A stretch of DNA of 64,000 nucleotides, taken from NCBI RefSeq assembly GCF_000002425.4, contig NC_037270.1, forward strand, positions 155,685 to 219,684, given 5' to 3'. Source of the DNA: Physcomitrium patens (Eukaryota > Streptophyta > Bryopsida > Funariales > Funariaceae). Under the pieces are notes generated by a model that did no database searches, was not told the DNA's origin, and saw nothing but the letters and a program-made list of their open reading frames with translations. Position numbers and translations under genes: made by a program. This document shows, piece by piece, positions 21,846-32,787 of this stretch. Position 1 is the stretch's first letter. Each line of letters begins with the position of its first letter.

Positions 21846-23078
21846 GGGATGTTTTATCCGTCATGAGCAACTCCAATGTCAGTCGTTTCCACTTCATATT
21901 TGAGCTAATCATATTATGGGAATGAGGATGTTTCATTAGCCAATGGTCCCCGAAAATTGACACGGTCATCTTCAGCCCTGGATGGTTTTTGTACCAAAAC
22001 TGCAAGGGAGAACTGGACTAGTCCAAAATGCATCAATGTGAAGACTCTAGGACGAAGATCAGGAGTCCTCTGAGACCGCTTGTTACCTTCCAGGTAACTC
22101 AGGCAGTGATGTTTGATACTTGTTTTTGAAGGAATATTTCAATCTTTCCAATATATCTCGGCTAGGGTTGAGTTTGTGTTACGAAACACTCCTTTTATCC
22201 CCCTTCTGTAAATTTCGGGCACTTCTCATTTAGTTTCTCTGCAGTGATGCCAACATTTCTAGTAAATATGTTCGTGGTTTCATGGCTCGTTGCAGACCCT
22301 CCTATCAAGCTGCAGCGGATGTAGGTACATTTTGCGGTCTTGACGATTGTTGATCCTGAAATTGCTGATTCGTTCCATGGCAGTTATCTGTGCGAATAAT
22401 GGAAACAATACAACTACTTACTTCGGGAATTTCCGGTTCCTAGAAGTGTCCTGCCTTTTGCAATGTGGAGCCTCGAAAGCCGAGAATATGGCTATGGCAA
22501 GTTTCAATTTGGCATCGAGACCATTGAGTTACTACCAAGACAAGAATGTACCTTGAGCTCGCTGTAGAGGATTTTGAGCTTGCTGCCGAAATCGAGAGAG
22601 TTACTATGACAATTTCAGCAGGTGGCAAAATCATTTGATGCAATCATACCCTTGAAGATGATATCATGGATAGAGATTGTTAGGCTCTTCTATCTGAGTA
22701 CGTATTCCTCAATTTTTTCCTTTCTCTCCCTTTCTCTCATCTTTCTCCCGGCTCTTCCACATGTTAGCCGGGTTTCCCTTAGCAACACAAGGGTGACTGG
22801 GAAAGTTTTGAGACGATCAATTATGGACGCACACTGTCCGAAACCGTCCAGGATACAGACTGACATTACCCATCTTCGAACTTCAGTCTCCGAGACTATA
22901 ACTGAGTAATTGACGTTATTGTCTTCAAATTTTTCCCAACTACTGCTACCTGGTTGGACATGATAAGGGTGCACATCTTTCTTTCATCGATTCAAGAGCA
23001 TGTGCTGCGATCCAAGGGGTGAGGAGCTTGCGGATTTGTGTTGGAAATTAAGAATCAAACTTGAAAAACAGAGAGAGG
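21846..23078 (+). promoter_or_regulatory. complex 5' leader region with likely introns and upstream ORFs
   Basis: Several GT-AG candidates are visible: a donor after 'gttaccttccag' at about 22,094, an acceptor 'tctctgcag' near 22,245, and an acceptor 'ccatggcag' near 22,383. A short ATG ORF that begins MYLELAVEDFELAAEIER lies near 22,546. I cannot decide which pieces are exons. The 23,079 start codon follows without an obvious gap, so this is treated as leader. Confidence 0.3.
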
Positions 23079-26000
23079 ATGGGGGTTTGCTATTCCAAAG
23101 CAGGATGGCTTGGAACCAGCACTGAAAATTACACAGATTGTTCGGGGCTAAGCACCAGCAACTCTAAGTCGTTGATCTACGAATCGCCACGATGGTCAGC
23201 AGACACAGGGGATAAGGGAAAACTCGCGACCCTATTTTACAAGAGACGAAGACGAAATGGTGGAAATCCAGACCTCTTCACAGCTCGCTTAGAAGGTCTC
23301 CTGGGCGGAATCCACAATCTTCACATGAAGCATTCACCTGGAGACATCACATTTGCGTCTTTTGTGGGGACACCATTCGTAAGGAACTTGGAGACGGAAG
23401 GCATGGATGCTCTTGCAAGATCATATGCTATCTCCGCTGCCAAAGCGTCGGCTAGGAACACATTCTTGCTCTTACAAGAACGGGACCAATCGAAAACTGT
23501 GGAAGTCTATGCACCGAAGATTAAGATTCAGACGCCAGACATGAAGTCGATTGAGATTGAAGTTGCAAACGAAATAATCATTGTTGATCAAGATGACGAC
23601 GAAGGTGAACTACATGACGACAATGATTACGGCAATGGTGACATCGAAGAAGAATCAGAGCTAGAGAACGTTGAAGGGGTTCAATTAGATTTTTCTGAAG
23701 ATGACGAGATTATGATACTGACTGAACATGATTCCTCCAGTGCACAGGGTGAAGATTTGAGTTTGTCCGAATTTTCATCATCTGCTCATGAGGACATAGA
23801 TTTAGGGGCGCTCTATAAAGCTCGGATGCAGAAAGTAGAGGCCAGGTCTTTTTTTGAATCGTGTTTTCCAGCAACAGGCCGGTGGGCCTCAGTGGTGAAT
23901 GCTGCTAGGCAGTCAGCTTGTTTACCCAGAAGCCACAATACTCCTGCTCGAAATAAGTTCACTGAAGGTAGTGAAACTGCTGCGCCCCCGTTGCATGAGC
24001 TTCTAGAGTTCAAGATCCGGCATGAAACCCCCCAGGAGATTTTGTCAAAGTTGCACCTTACTAATGAGCCTGACTACCATCGGCAATTGATCTATAATGT
24101 TGGCCGATTTTCGGGCAGTGATCGGACATGTTCCGATGCCGGACATGTGTGCGTGGGATGTTGTGTTTCGAGGGCGAGCGGCAGATATTCTGACAGCGAG
24201 ACCTGCTCCGAAGTTGGACATGCTTGTATTGGTTGCTGTGGATCAAGGGAGGATCTCGCCATACCCGTTTCTATTGCGACCCCCAGTCAAAGTGCGAAGA
24301 GCGAGACATGCTCTAGCTCAGTAATTCAAGTTTCACTTGAAGGCATTGAGGATGACGTAAGGGAGCAACTTTTTACTGTGCCCATGTTGACTCCGACCCA
24401 CGGCCTGAGAGTGAGCATACCCAAGCGGCAAGAGCAGGCAGGACCTTCTAATTTCTGCAGTACTTTTGAGCATCCTGTGATGGTCGAACCATCAGAGCAA
24501 TTAGATCGAGTTGATTCTGATCTGGATGCATTTTTTTCATTTCCTACCTCTCCATCTGCAAAAGATCTGGAAGAACTTGGCTCAGGGCACATTATTGAGG
24601 AAATGAAATCGGCTAAATTAGAGGAGGAGATGGGACTGAGGCGATTCCTACATCAGCCGGACTACGAGGCTGAGGAAGAATTGGAGGGGCCGAGGAATCG
24701 AGCTGAAAGCCCTCGTGGTGGCAATGCACTGTCGAAAGGAGCATTCGGATCTCCATTTCCAGTCCTCGGTGCCAGTGGGCGGACGACGCGACACGTCTTT
24801 GACAAGAGGCTGAAGCTGTTCTCGTTGGAACGGGCAAACACTGCAGCTCTTGCCAAAAAGCACGCGACCAACGCAAATGGAGTGCTTACCAGCAGCTCCG
24901 ACTCTCATCTGGAAACATCACCCAACAGCCAGTTGAATCGGCAATGGAACACACATGAGTTGGATGAAAACAGCTCAGATTTATTTGAAATCCAGGACAT
25001 GCAGCCCATGCCCTTGAGAGCGACGACGCCGGGTGTTAATTTTTCTTGTCTTGCTGCAAAGAAAAGCCTAAGCTGCAGTAGCCATGCTGCATGTGGGGGA
25101 TCAACTGACGTGGGGTCGTCTGCACCTCCTTGCAACTCAAGTGAGTTTAAATCTTCTCCTAGCTTTTGTTTACCTGTATGAGTATGGTTTGGTTTCTTAT
25201 TGAGAAAAATGCTCCAGTCTTTACAGAGGCCTTGCCAATTAGCTCTCTGATTGTCTGTACGCTATGAGCTCCTAGACGTGGGTCGTTACTTGGCGATTTC
25301 GGCTTTTGCCTTAGTTCAGTCGTACTACGCAGGTCGCATTTCACGAGGTGACGAGTTTGTTGATGTGAGTCCTTCAGCCTAAAATGATCTGAGCTCAGGA
25401 AGAGAAGTTACCGTGACATAGACACTATTTAGCATCAGTGGAAAAAAACATCGTCTGCGAATTGTTGTGTTTATTGCTCACTTCACTTATTCCGTCCTTC
25501 GTTTCCTTCAGTCAACGATCTCCTCGATCCTGAGATATAACTCTTCACTCATATTTAGACCGAGAAATTTCGTCCTTTCACCTCGATCATTGCTTGAGTG
25601 AGTCGAAAGCAGCATAATGTAGAGTGGTGAAAATCCATTCAAAATATGCGGGCTTGCGGCTTCACCTCGTTCTACCTTGTTCGAAACAGAGATCATTTCC
25701 CACATTCTGAATTTCAGACTAGAACGATCTGGGCGCATACTTCTTCCAAAAGCTTTAGAGTAGATTTGTATACTAATTTATAACATATGCCAACACTGAT
25801 CCCGTTGTAATTATCTCACGACCATTCAAACCGGTAACCAAGTATAAGGTTGTTTGGAACATGCCCACCTACTAACAATTGACAATGTATGGAAAGACAG
25901 GCCAAATTAGGGAGCGTTAAAAGTGGGGATCTCGCCAAGTCATGACACATGTCCTAGAGTGCGATGTTTTCAAGCAGTTCTTTGCAACAACGACCATTAT

Positions 26001-26906
26001 GTTTCTGAATGTGAGCTAAACATTCCTAGACACCGAAAAATCTCTGCTAATGGTATTTGTGAGAGATACAATGTGTGATATTCGCTTCAAAGCTTCGTAA
26101 CGTCTTCGGAGAACTTGTTCACAGCCTACATTAGAGCTATCATTCAACTTGAGTGTAGTGATTGTTTTCGATTATTCTGAGAGATAATGAACGTATTATT
26201 TTAAATTTGTATTTTTAAAAAACTACATGGGCGATGGAGCCGTAGTGGTTCGTATCTGAGGTTGTTCAAACTTGTCACTTCTATAGCTTACATGACTGGG
26301 CAATACTCATTGTCCACGACGCTGCGCTCCGTGCATGCATGTGGTTTCGTCTGTAACAGCCCAATTAACAAACTCTTCAAATACCTTGTAACTGCACTGT
26401 GATTGATATATCTTGAAAGTAAGCTTCTTAAAACATGCCCGGTAAGGTCTTGTGAGCTCAAAAATCAACTTTCATGCATTAATATGTGTGATATGTCGTG
26501 CTACCCAGATGTCCTAAAACATCAATTACGTGGAGCAAACGCCATGCGGGAAGCGGATACTCGAGCAAAGATCTTGAGGGAGTTGGCCACAAGGAAAATG
26601 AAGTCTCATCAAAGAAGATTGCCCAATGCCCATTCAGAAACAACCAAGCAGTCGACTACTCACCAGCGCAGGGGCGTTTTCGTGACGGTGCTGAGTTTGC
26701 TGCGCCGAAAGAATTCTGACGACAACCACACCGCTGGTGTGAGTGGAAATCTGCCCGTCATTAAAACATCCCTTGCTGTGGGCCCAGTTCGCCCTCTCAA
26801 TGCTAAGATTAATCCCTCACATGGCTTTGAGATTGATGGCAAATCCATCAAAACGCTGAGCCTAAGGGATGTACTTGAAAGACAAGAAAGGCAGAGCAGC
26901 CAATAA
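23079..26906 (+). CDS. unknown plant protein, probably N-myristoylated, with twin Cys-rich repeat
   Basis: Two exons join in frame: 23,079-25,140 and 26,509-26,906 (donor a|GTGAGT, acceptor CTACCCAG|at), giving 819 residues. The ATG at 23,079 has an ideal context (A at -3, G at +4) and gives MGVCYSKAGW. Gly2 with Cys4 is the classic N-myristoylation plus palmitoylation pattern, so a membrane-bound location is likely. The frame is open a little further upstream but has only TTG there. About residues 165-240 are very acidic (DQDDDEGELHDDND...). Residues 344-387 hold two 25-residue repeats with C-x6-C-x2-CC (C351/358/361/362 and C376/383/386/387). Ser-rich, probably disordered stretches follow. 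The C-terminal exon is basic (READTRAKILRELATRK) and ends in LSLRDVLERQERQSSQ. No enzyme domain is recognised. The 1,368-bp intron could hide a further exon. Confidence 0.82.
25141..26508 (+). other. inferred intron of the 23,079 gene
   Basis: It is bounded by GTGAGT at 25,141 and a CTACCCAG acceptor ending at 26,508. Joining there keeps the phase (codon a|at) and extends the protein by 132 residues. Without splicing, the frame would stop at 25,181. Nothing else recognisable lies inside. Confidence 0.65.
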
Positions 26907-27132
26907 TGGTAAACAATTGCAGTTACGACTATAGCGTCTGGAAATACTTACTGCGGCCATTAAGAAAGCGTGTAAACGAAATCGCATAAGTGAGTTGATC
27001 TGGCAGACCAGGAGCTCGTTATGCACACAAATGACATTACAATAATCATACATAGATCGGCGTGCTCTCTTGATAATAACATATATTCTAGGTTGTCCAG
27101 AAGGTATACTGAATGATGCAATGTATGAATTG

Positions 27133-27163
<31 letters not shown>

Positions 27164-27876
27164 TGCCGTCCTGACAGTATCACTTGTTGCATGTTAGGAT
27201 TTATGATGTCTGGTGTTAGGGCCTGACTAACTGATGAATTTGGAGGTAGTTAGCATGCCTATCTAGGTCCTACATGATGTTTTGCAATATTCTTGGGCTT
27301 CAGGCAAGGGAAAATCTGTGCCCAGTATTCAACTGACTTTGATTGATTGTAGTAATTTACTTCAATGCTTACATTCATTGTGGTTTATACACACTGCACA
27401 ATTTTATTTTTTATTTTTTATTTTTTTGATGAGACTATCGGTGCAGAAGAAATTCAGCAGTCTCAACTGCTTCAATGGCTCCAATGCAAGCTGTGTAGCC
27501 AATGTTAGGTCTGGATCATGAATTAATTATTAATTTCCTGAATCAGAAAGTTCCAATCTTTTTATACAATTTGTTGTAAAAGTATATATGATATATGATG
27601 GTGATATGTAATTTTTTTAAAGAATAATTTATAATATATAGGTATGAATGCCAGTATAGATTGCAAGACATGTTTTTGTAAATTTCAAGAGGTTACTCAT
27701 GAAATGATGCAAGTTACATAGCAGGTCACAAAAACCTGGGGGAACAAGGTAATTAAAAAAAGACATTCTAATCCAAGAACTTCAGGTGGTTTAAGTAAAA
27801 TACAAACATGGACATGCATACAACATATGTGTTAAACATATTTTTTACTTACAAGATATTGCTGAAGTTGCTTTCA
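26907..27876. other. 3' flank passing into AT-rich DNA
   Basis: Balanced DNA continues to about 27,060 and probably holds the 3' UTR. A 28-base A-run lies at 27,133-27,160. After that the DNA becomes AT-rich with no gene visible. Confidence 0.4.
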
Positions 27877-28044
27877 GGACATGAAGTACCTCGTGCTAGT
27901 TCCTTTTGTGAGTGAAATGTTGGTAACATTGCAAGCAAGTACTTCAAAGATTGGTATCATGGACATGAAGTACCTCGTGCTAGTTCCTTTTGTGAGTGAA
28001 ATGTTGGTAACATTGCAAGCAAGTACTTCAAAGATTGGTATCAT
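27877..28044 (+). repeat. perfect 84-bp tandem duplication
   Basis: 27,877-27,960 and 27,961-28,044 are identical as far as I can read (ggacatgaagtacctcgtgc...). The unit is a multiple of three and keeps an open frame through both copies (MKYLVLVPFVSEMLVTLQAS... twice), but no family is recognised. Identity in an otherwise decayed stretch points to a recent event. Confidence 0.9.
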
Positions 28045-28475
28045 GAGCATAATAATGATGCTGAAAGTATAAAATATGAATAAAACCTTATCTAAGTTTG
28101 GCCTTCTAACATGGGCATCAAAATATTATCAAGGGAACAGAGCAAGATGGAGCTCCATATTTTTAAATGAAGAAGAGAGGTGCTATGAGGCAATTGAGTT
28201 GTCTTACATAACCTAATATTGCAAGATTAATGAGTGCCAACCATAGAATAGTATATGAACAACTTTTTTATTTGTTTTCTAACATGTGTTGCAATTGTTG
28301 CTTAAGAACATTTCTTCATTTTTACCTTGAAAGTAGGATATAAATAGTGATCATGAGCAAGAGTTAGGATTAAGATTTTAGCATCTCAATGGATTCTAAT
28401 ACTTATGCAAATGCAATTCGAGTCAAGCTCAAGGTTGTCTCTCATGAGTCAATAGATGATATACTTGGCATCTAC

Positions 28476-28958
28476 TATCATAGACATATATATATTTACT
28501 CTAATAATTACCTAAATAATATGAATAAGAAGAAGTACAATAAAGTAGGTATATTTGATAATATCTTATAGAGATGCTTTATACATGCGGCTTTGACTTT
28601 ATATATATTTGTAGTTGATTGATAGATTAGAAACTTAGTTAATAAGTTAGCTACATCTTGTACATGTTGGTAGCTTGTGGTACAATCTAATTATGTGGTG
28701 CACATATTAAAAATTTGCCTTATAAGTTAAGACATGTGTCTTGCAATTTAAACATGTGTTGGAGGTCTTGTAGAACATTGCCATATAGTTTTTAATTAAA
28801 TAGTATATATGGAGGCAAGAGAGAAGTCTTTTTTATTCTTATCAATGTCTTTCTAGTTTTTAGTCTTGTTTTAAGACTTTCTAGTCCTTTATCTTTAGCA
28901 ATATCCATTCTAGTTTAATATTATATCATCTTTAAATGATTATATAATCTTTTTAACA
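28476..28958 (+). mobile_element. LTR-A copy 4
   Basis: It starts TATCATAGACATATATATA and ends '...ctttttaaca', 483 bp, with all LTR-A blocks including 'gtatatatggaggcaagagagaag' and 'tctttagcaatatccattcta'. It is followed by its own 5' internal region and gag, so it is the 5' LTR of a plus-strand element. Confidence 0.7.
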
Positions 28959-29179
28959 CCTAAGTATATTGATTTTTTGATTCTTTGAGATTCATGACTT
29001 GGAAAATTTGACAAGAGAACTAATTAATTTTTTTTTGTTTTGTTTTTAGAAGTAAGTAGATTACTCCATTTCTATTGTTGTATTTTGAATGTTGTAGACT
29101 ATCTACTTTTAAACTAATAGTTTAGTTTTTTAACATTGATTTTTTCCTTAAAAAGAGTAAACTATCCCTCTTTGTAGAA

Positions 29180-30060
29180 ATTTTTATTTGGTATTAGAAA
29201 TTATCAATTATCTTCCTCTAAATTGACTTATGAGTTTATTTGAGTTGTCTATGGAAGGAAAAATTATGGACGTTACTCTTAAAAAAAAACAATAATAGGT
29301 TTGCAACTATTATAGATCTTTATGAGTTTATCAACACTCTTAGGATTAAAATCTCACATATTTTTAATGTAAACCATGAAGGTATTATTCTTGTGCTTGT
29401 GAAAGAAGACAACAATAAAGCTCAGACTCTACATTAGAAAATTGTGCAATTGAAAGAAGAAAGTAGATCAAGTTCACAATTAAATATAAGAAGCCTTGGT
29501 TCTATAAATATGAAGGAAGCAATGGTAAGTAGGTCGGAGAAGTTTGACAAAACAAGATCAAAGTTTTGAGGATTTCTACAATAAGTGAAGTTGTATCTAA
29601 GGTTGCATCCTTCCTAATACCTAGACAAATTTATTCAAGTTGGATTCATAAATACACTTCTATTTGGAAGTGATTTCTCTTGGTTTGCATTTTTATTTTT
29701 ATTAAAAAAAAAAAAAAAAAAAAAAAAAACACAATTCTTTTATGATTTGAATGAATTCTTAGAAGTCTTTATGGCTACATTTGAAAAAAGTGATCAAGAA
29801 AGGGTAGCAAAGACCAAAGTCCTATCTTTACAACAAGGATCATATTCAACCACCATATGTATTGCTAAATTCCAAAACCTTGCTTGCAATGTGGATTGAA
29901 ATAACAAAACTCTTATCAATTGATTTTGATATGGCTTAAAAGATAATATCAAAGATTAATTGTTGACAATACAAAGAGTAGACTCATCAGAATAATTTAT
30001 TACTCAAGCCATTGCATGCAGCAATTGACTCTTTAAGAGATGCCAAGATGTTGTATTGTG
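29180..30060 (+). pseudogene. Gypsy gag of an LTR-A element, decayed
   Basis: The first part (about 29,240-29,437) reads NNRFATIIDLYEFINTLR and related sequence, matching minus copies at 9,720-9,830 and 58,185-58,385. After a 26-base A-run (29,704-29,729), about 29,740-30,030 gives the capsid-like core of a Ty3/Gypsy gag, with 'SLQQGSYSTT', 'KFQNLACNVD' and 'WYGLKDNIKD'. These match the usual 'LRQG...A.EF..LA...W.....F..GL...I.D' layout. At least four stops or shifts are present. No pol follows: from about 30,060 the sequence is unassigned, so the element is truncated. Confidence 0.65.
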
Positions 30061-31320
30061 TATTATATTGTTAATCATGAATACAAAGAAGCTGAAATTC
30101 TGGAAAATCTCAAAACTAGTTTTACTATTTCATTGTGTGAGAAAATTTTGTTCACAATGATAATTGTAATTCCTAGACTTCCTTTCATTTGATTGAGAAT
30201 GAATCAGCATGAAAGATTTAAGAACATGCACAACTAGATTCAACTCAATAGTAAGAATAACAAAGGGCAAGCATCACCATGGAGACACAATACCACACTT
30301 ATTAATTTGCCTTGCCTTGCCTTGCATTGTGGGCTTGGTTGAGTACTAAATATAATTATAAACAACAATATTGGTCAATCCTTCCCACAATGGCAGCCAA
30401 ACATCACATAGAAAGAAAGAAATGCATCACCACTAAAAAACACTACCACTTTTAAGAAAAAAAATATATCATGACTACACCAGACAAAACCATCCATACC
30501 AAACAAACAACATCCAAAATTTCTATTTCAAACTTCTTTATCATCTAAGAATGTTGTGTATTGTCAAAGTTTTGCTAAACTATATTTTTTTTTTTGTTTT
30601 TTTTGTTTTGTTTTTTGTTTTTTTTTTATTATTATTTATTCTTTCTATAGAGACTACTTTTTAAAGATTTGAGTCAAATTTTAAATATTTTTCTATCAAT
30701 TTTTTTAATTAGAATTAAAATAAGTTAAGATAGAAGGCTTGAATGGTATTTAGTAGAGTGAAATAAATAGTATTAATTTGTCTCTTGTTTATACCAAATC
30801 TTTTTGATACTTATGTCTTGGATATTTATTCTTATTACAAGTTTTCATCCTTCATTTTTCTTTTCTTGTATTGTAGAAAATATAACTAAAAAAATCCTAC
30901 CACAACTGCCCTGCTATCACTGTATCTTTGGAGGTAGTTTATTTTATTTTATTTTTTAATATATTTGAATATAACATGGACTAAAATCATAGTATCATTT
31001 TCCAAGCTCTTTTATTTTTCGTTGCATTCATTTTAGGATATTACTCAATTATATATTCAAGATTAAACCAACATTGTTAACGATATAAAACTATACACAA
31101 AACTAATATAATGTATGAATAGAGGCAGATGACTCATACCTTAATAAAAAAATAACTTAATTTTTTAATATGCATGTAGAGTAAAACATGTTTTTATGTA
31201 TTTAAATAGCAATAGAAGCTCACCAAGTTAAGAATTTGAAAAGTTTGGCAATCTAGAAATTCAAAAATTAAGAATAGCTTTGGTTGATGAGGTTGTCTAG
31301 TAACAAAATTGTAACTCTTA
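30061..31320. other. AT-rich unassigned repeat DNA
   Basis: No reading frame or LTR match is visible. It includes T-rich low-complexity sequence at 30,580-30,640. It ends abruptly near 31,320, where balanced DNA begins. Confidence 0.35.
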
Positions 31321-32787
31321 GTCCCGGTGATCGATTCCAGTTTTACCGAACTTTGATAGCACTACATGTTCCACCTGTCACGACATGCACTGATTACGTT
31401 CATTAAATACCGAAGATTACTTGCAGATTTACTCGTCCTATCTTCCTCGCTGCAATTAAATATTAAACTGACGGTCTTTATTCAAAATTATTACAAAGCT
31501 TGATCCTTTCCCTCAAATGCTTCCAACAGCACAAGCTGGCTTTAGTTTTTTCGAACACTGTAATGGGTCGGAGCCAGTACGAGTTCAGGTCTGTTAGAAA
31601 CCTCCGTGGGAAAGGAACAATCAGCTGCTAAATGACCGCTCCATCCATTGCAGCATCACGACGCAGCGCGTTTAAGTCGATGTTACTCAGCAATGCTCTC
31701 TACAAGTTACCCTTGAGGTAATGCGCCAGGTACAGATATAGTGCATTCAATCTGTTGTGGCGGGTCTTGACAATGTAGAATAGCGGACTGCTGACGCCTG
31801 ATTTAAGCCGTGGTACTTGATCTTATTGGAGTCATTTTGTCTCTTTCAAAGTCGACTGTGAAATATACAAGAAGCAGTTTTGCAACATGACGCAGTTTTG
31901 ATCAGTCTCATGCGTCTCACAGAAGTTCTAGGCGCCAAACAATTTTTGGTGTTTCCGGGGCAGTCATTGTTCATTGTGTACCCTGTGTAGAGGACCTTAA
32001 AGTGAATGCATGAGCTCCACAAATTTTCGTTGAAAGTTGAACAATTTGTGGAGGTGATGCAGGTTGTGAGGCTGTTTTTGCCGGAATTGTATTCAACGTA
32101 TTTTGGAATTTGGACATTGATAGCATGATGTTGAAGTGCAAGCAAGCCAAGACAGGTTAGGCAGCATGATATCATGTGTTTTACTCTGTGCTACTAACTG
32201 TTACCTGATGTTGCAGCAGAAGGTTTATTCCTCGTTATCTCCCTGGTTGATTTCTTCGGGACATTGACTAAAACGTTGTGCAACTTTGGGACAGATGTGG
32301 ACAAGGATACTTAATTTAGGTTTTAGTGATGCTAACCACAAGTACTAGATTGAAAATCGTCGAGTGAGCGAAGTATGATCACAGGACGTCACACAATTGA
32401 ACACCAGCTGACAAATATGCAGGCAACTGAGCGTTCAGCCCGGCACTGCCCTCTAAGCAATGTCGTACCCAAGAAAATGATATCAGGAATTTCAGTATAA
32501 ATACATGCCAGGGTACCCCTGCAATGGATCGCCAGCAATCATGTTGGAGGCAAAAGGTGACATAATCTACAAGTGAACGAAGTGTCTGTGTTCTAATTTA
32601 TTTTCTCAACTTATCAAGAAAAATAACGCACCTCGGGCAACCCACATGGATTCTTTGCACGCACACGCAAGTCCAAATCTTCTACATACATTTTTGTACT
32701 AATCTACAGAAGGGGCGACTCCAGATAAATAGCCTAATATAATGGTTTCTACAGTGAACTCAGGGGTAACATCCACTGAGGGTGCTA
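31321..32787. other. 3' flank of the pectin methylesterase gene
   Basis: Balanced composition, no gene recognised. A 109-codon minus ORF at 31,846-32,175 has no domain and no family resemblance. The 3' UTR of the neighbouring gene should lie in the right part. Confidence 0.4.

Noticed and set aside
23061..23078. Start of the 819-residue protein six codons upstream
   Set aside because: The codon at 23,061 is TTG; the first ATG, in ideal context, is at 23,079.
24326..25135. Several minus-strand ORFs of 76-88 codons
   Set aside because: They lie entirely opposite the long coding exon and have no domains, so they are antisense shadows.
26235..26255. tRNA B-box-like ggttcgtatct
   Set aside because: No A box or acceptor stem can be drawn in the 60 bases upstream.
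27133..27160. Poly-A tail of a processed retrogene
   Set aside because: No coding or gene-derived sequence ends at the run and no target-site duplication is seen; similar runs occur elsewhere in repeats.
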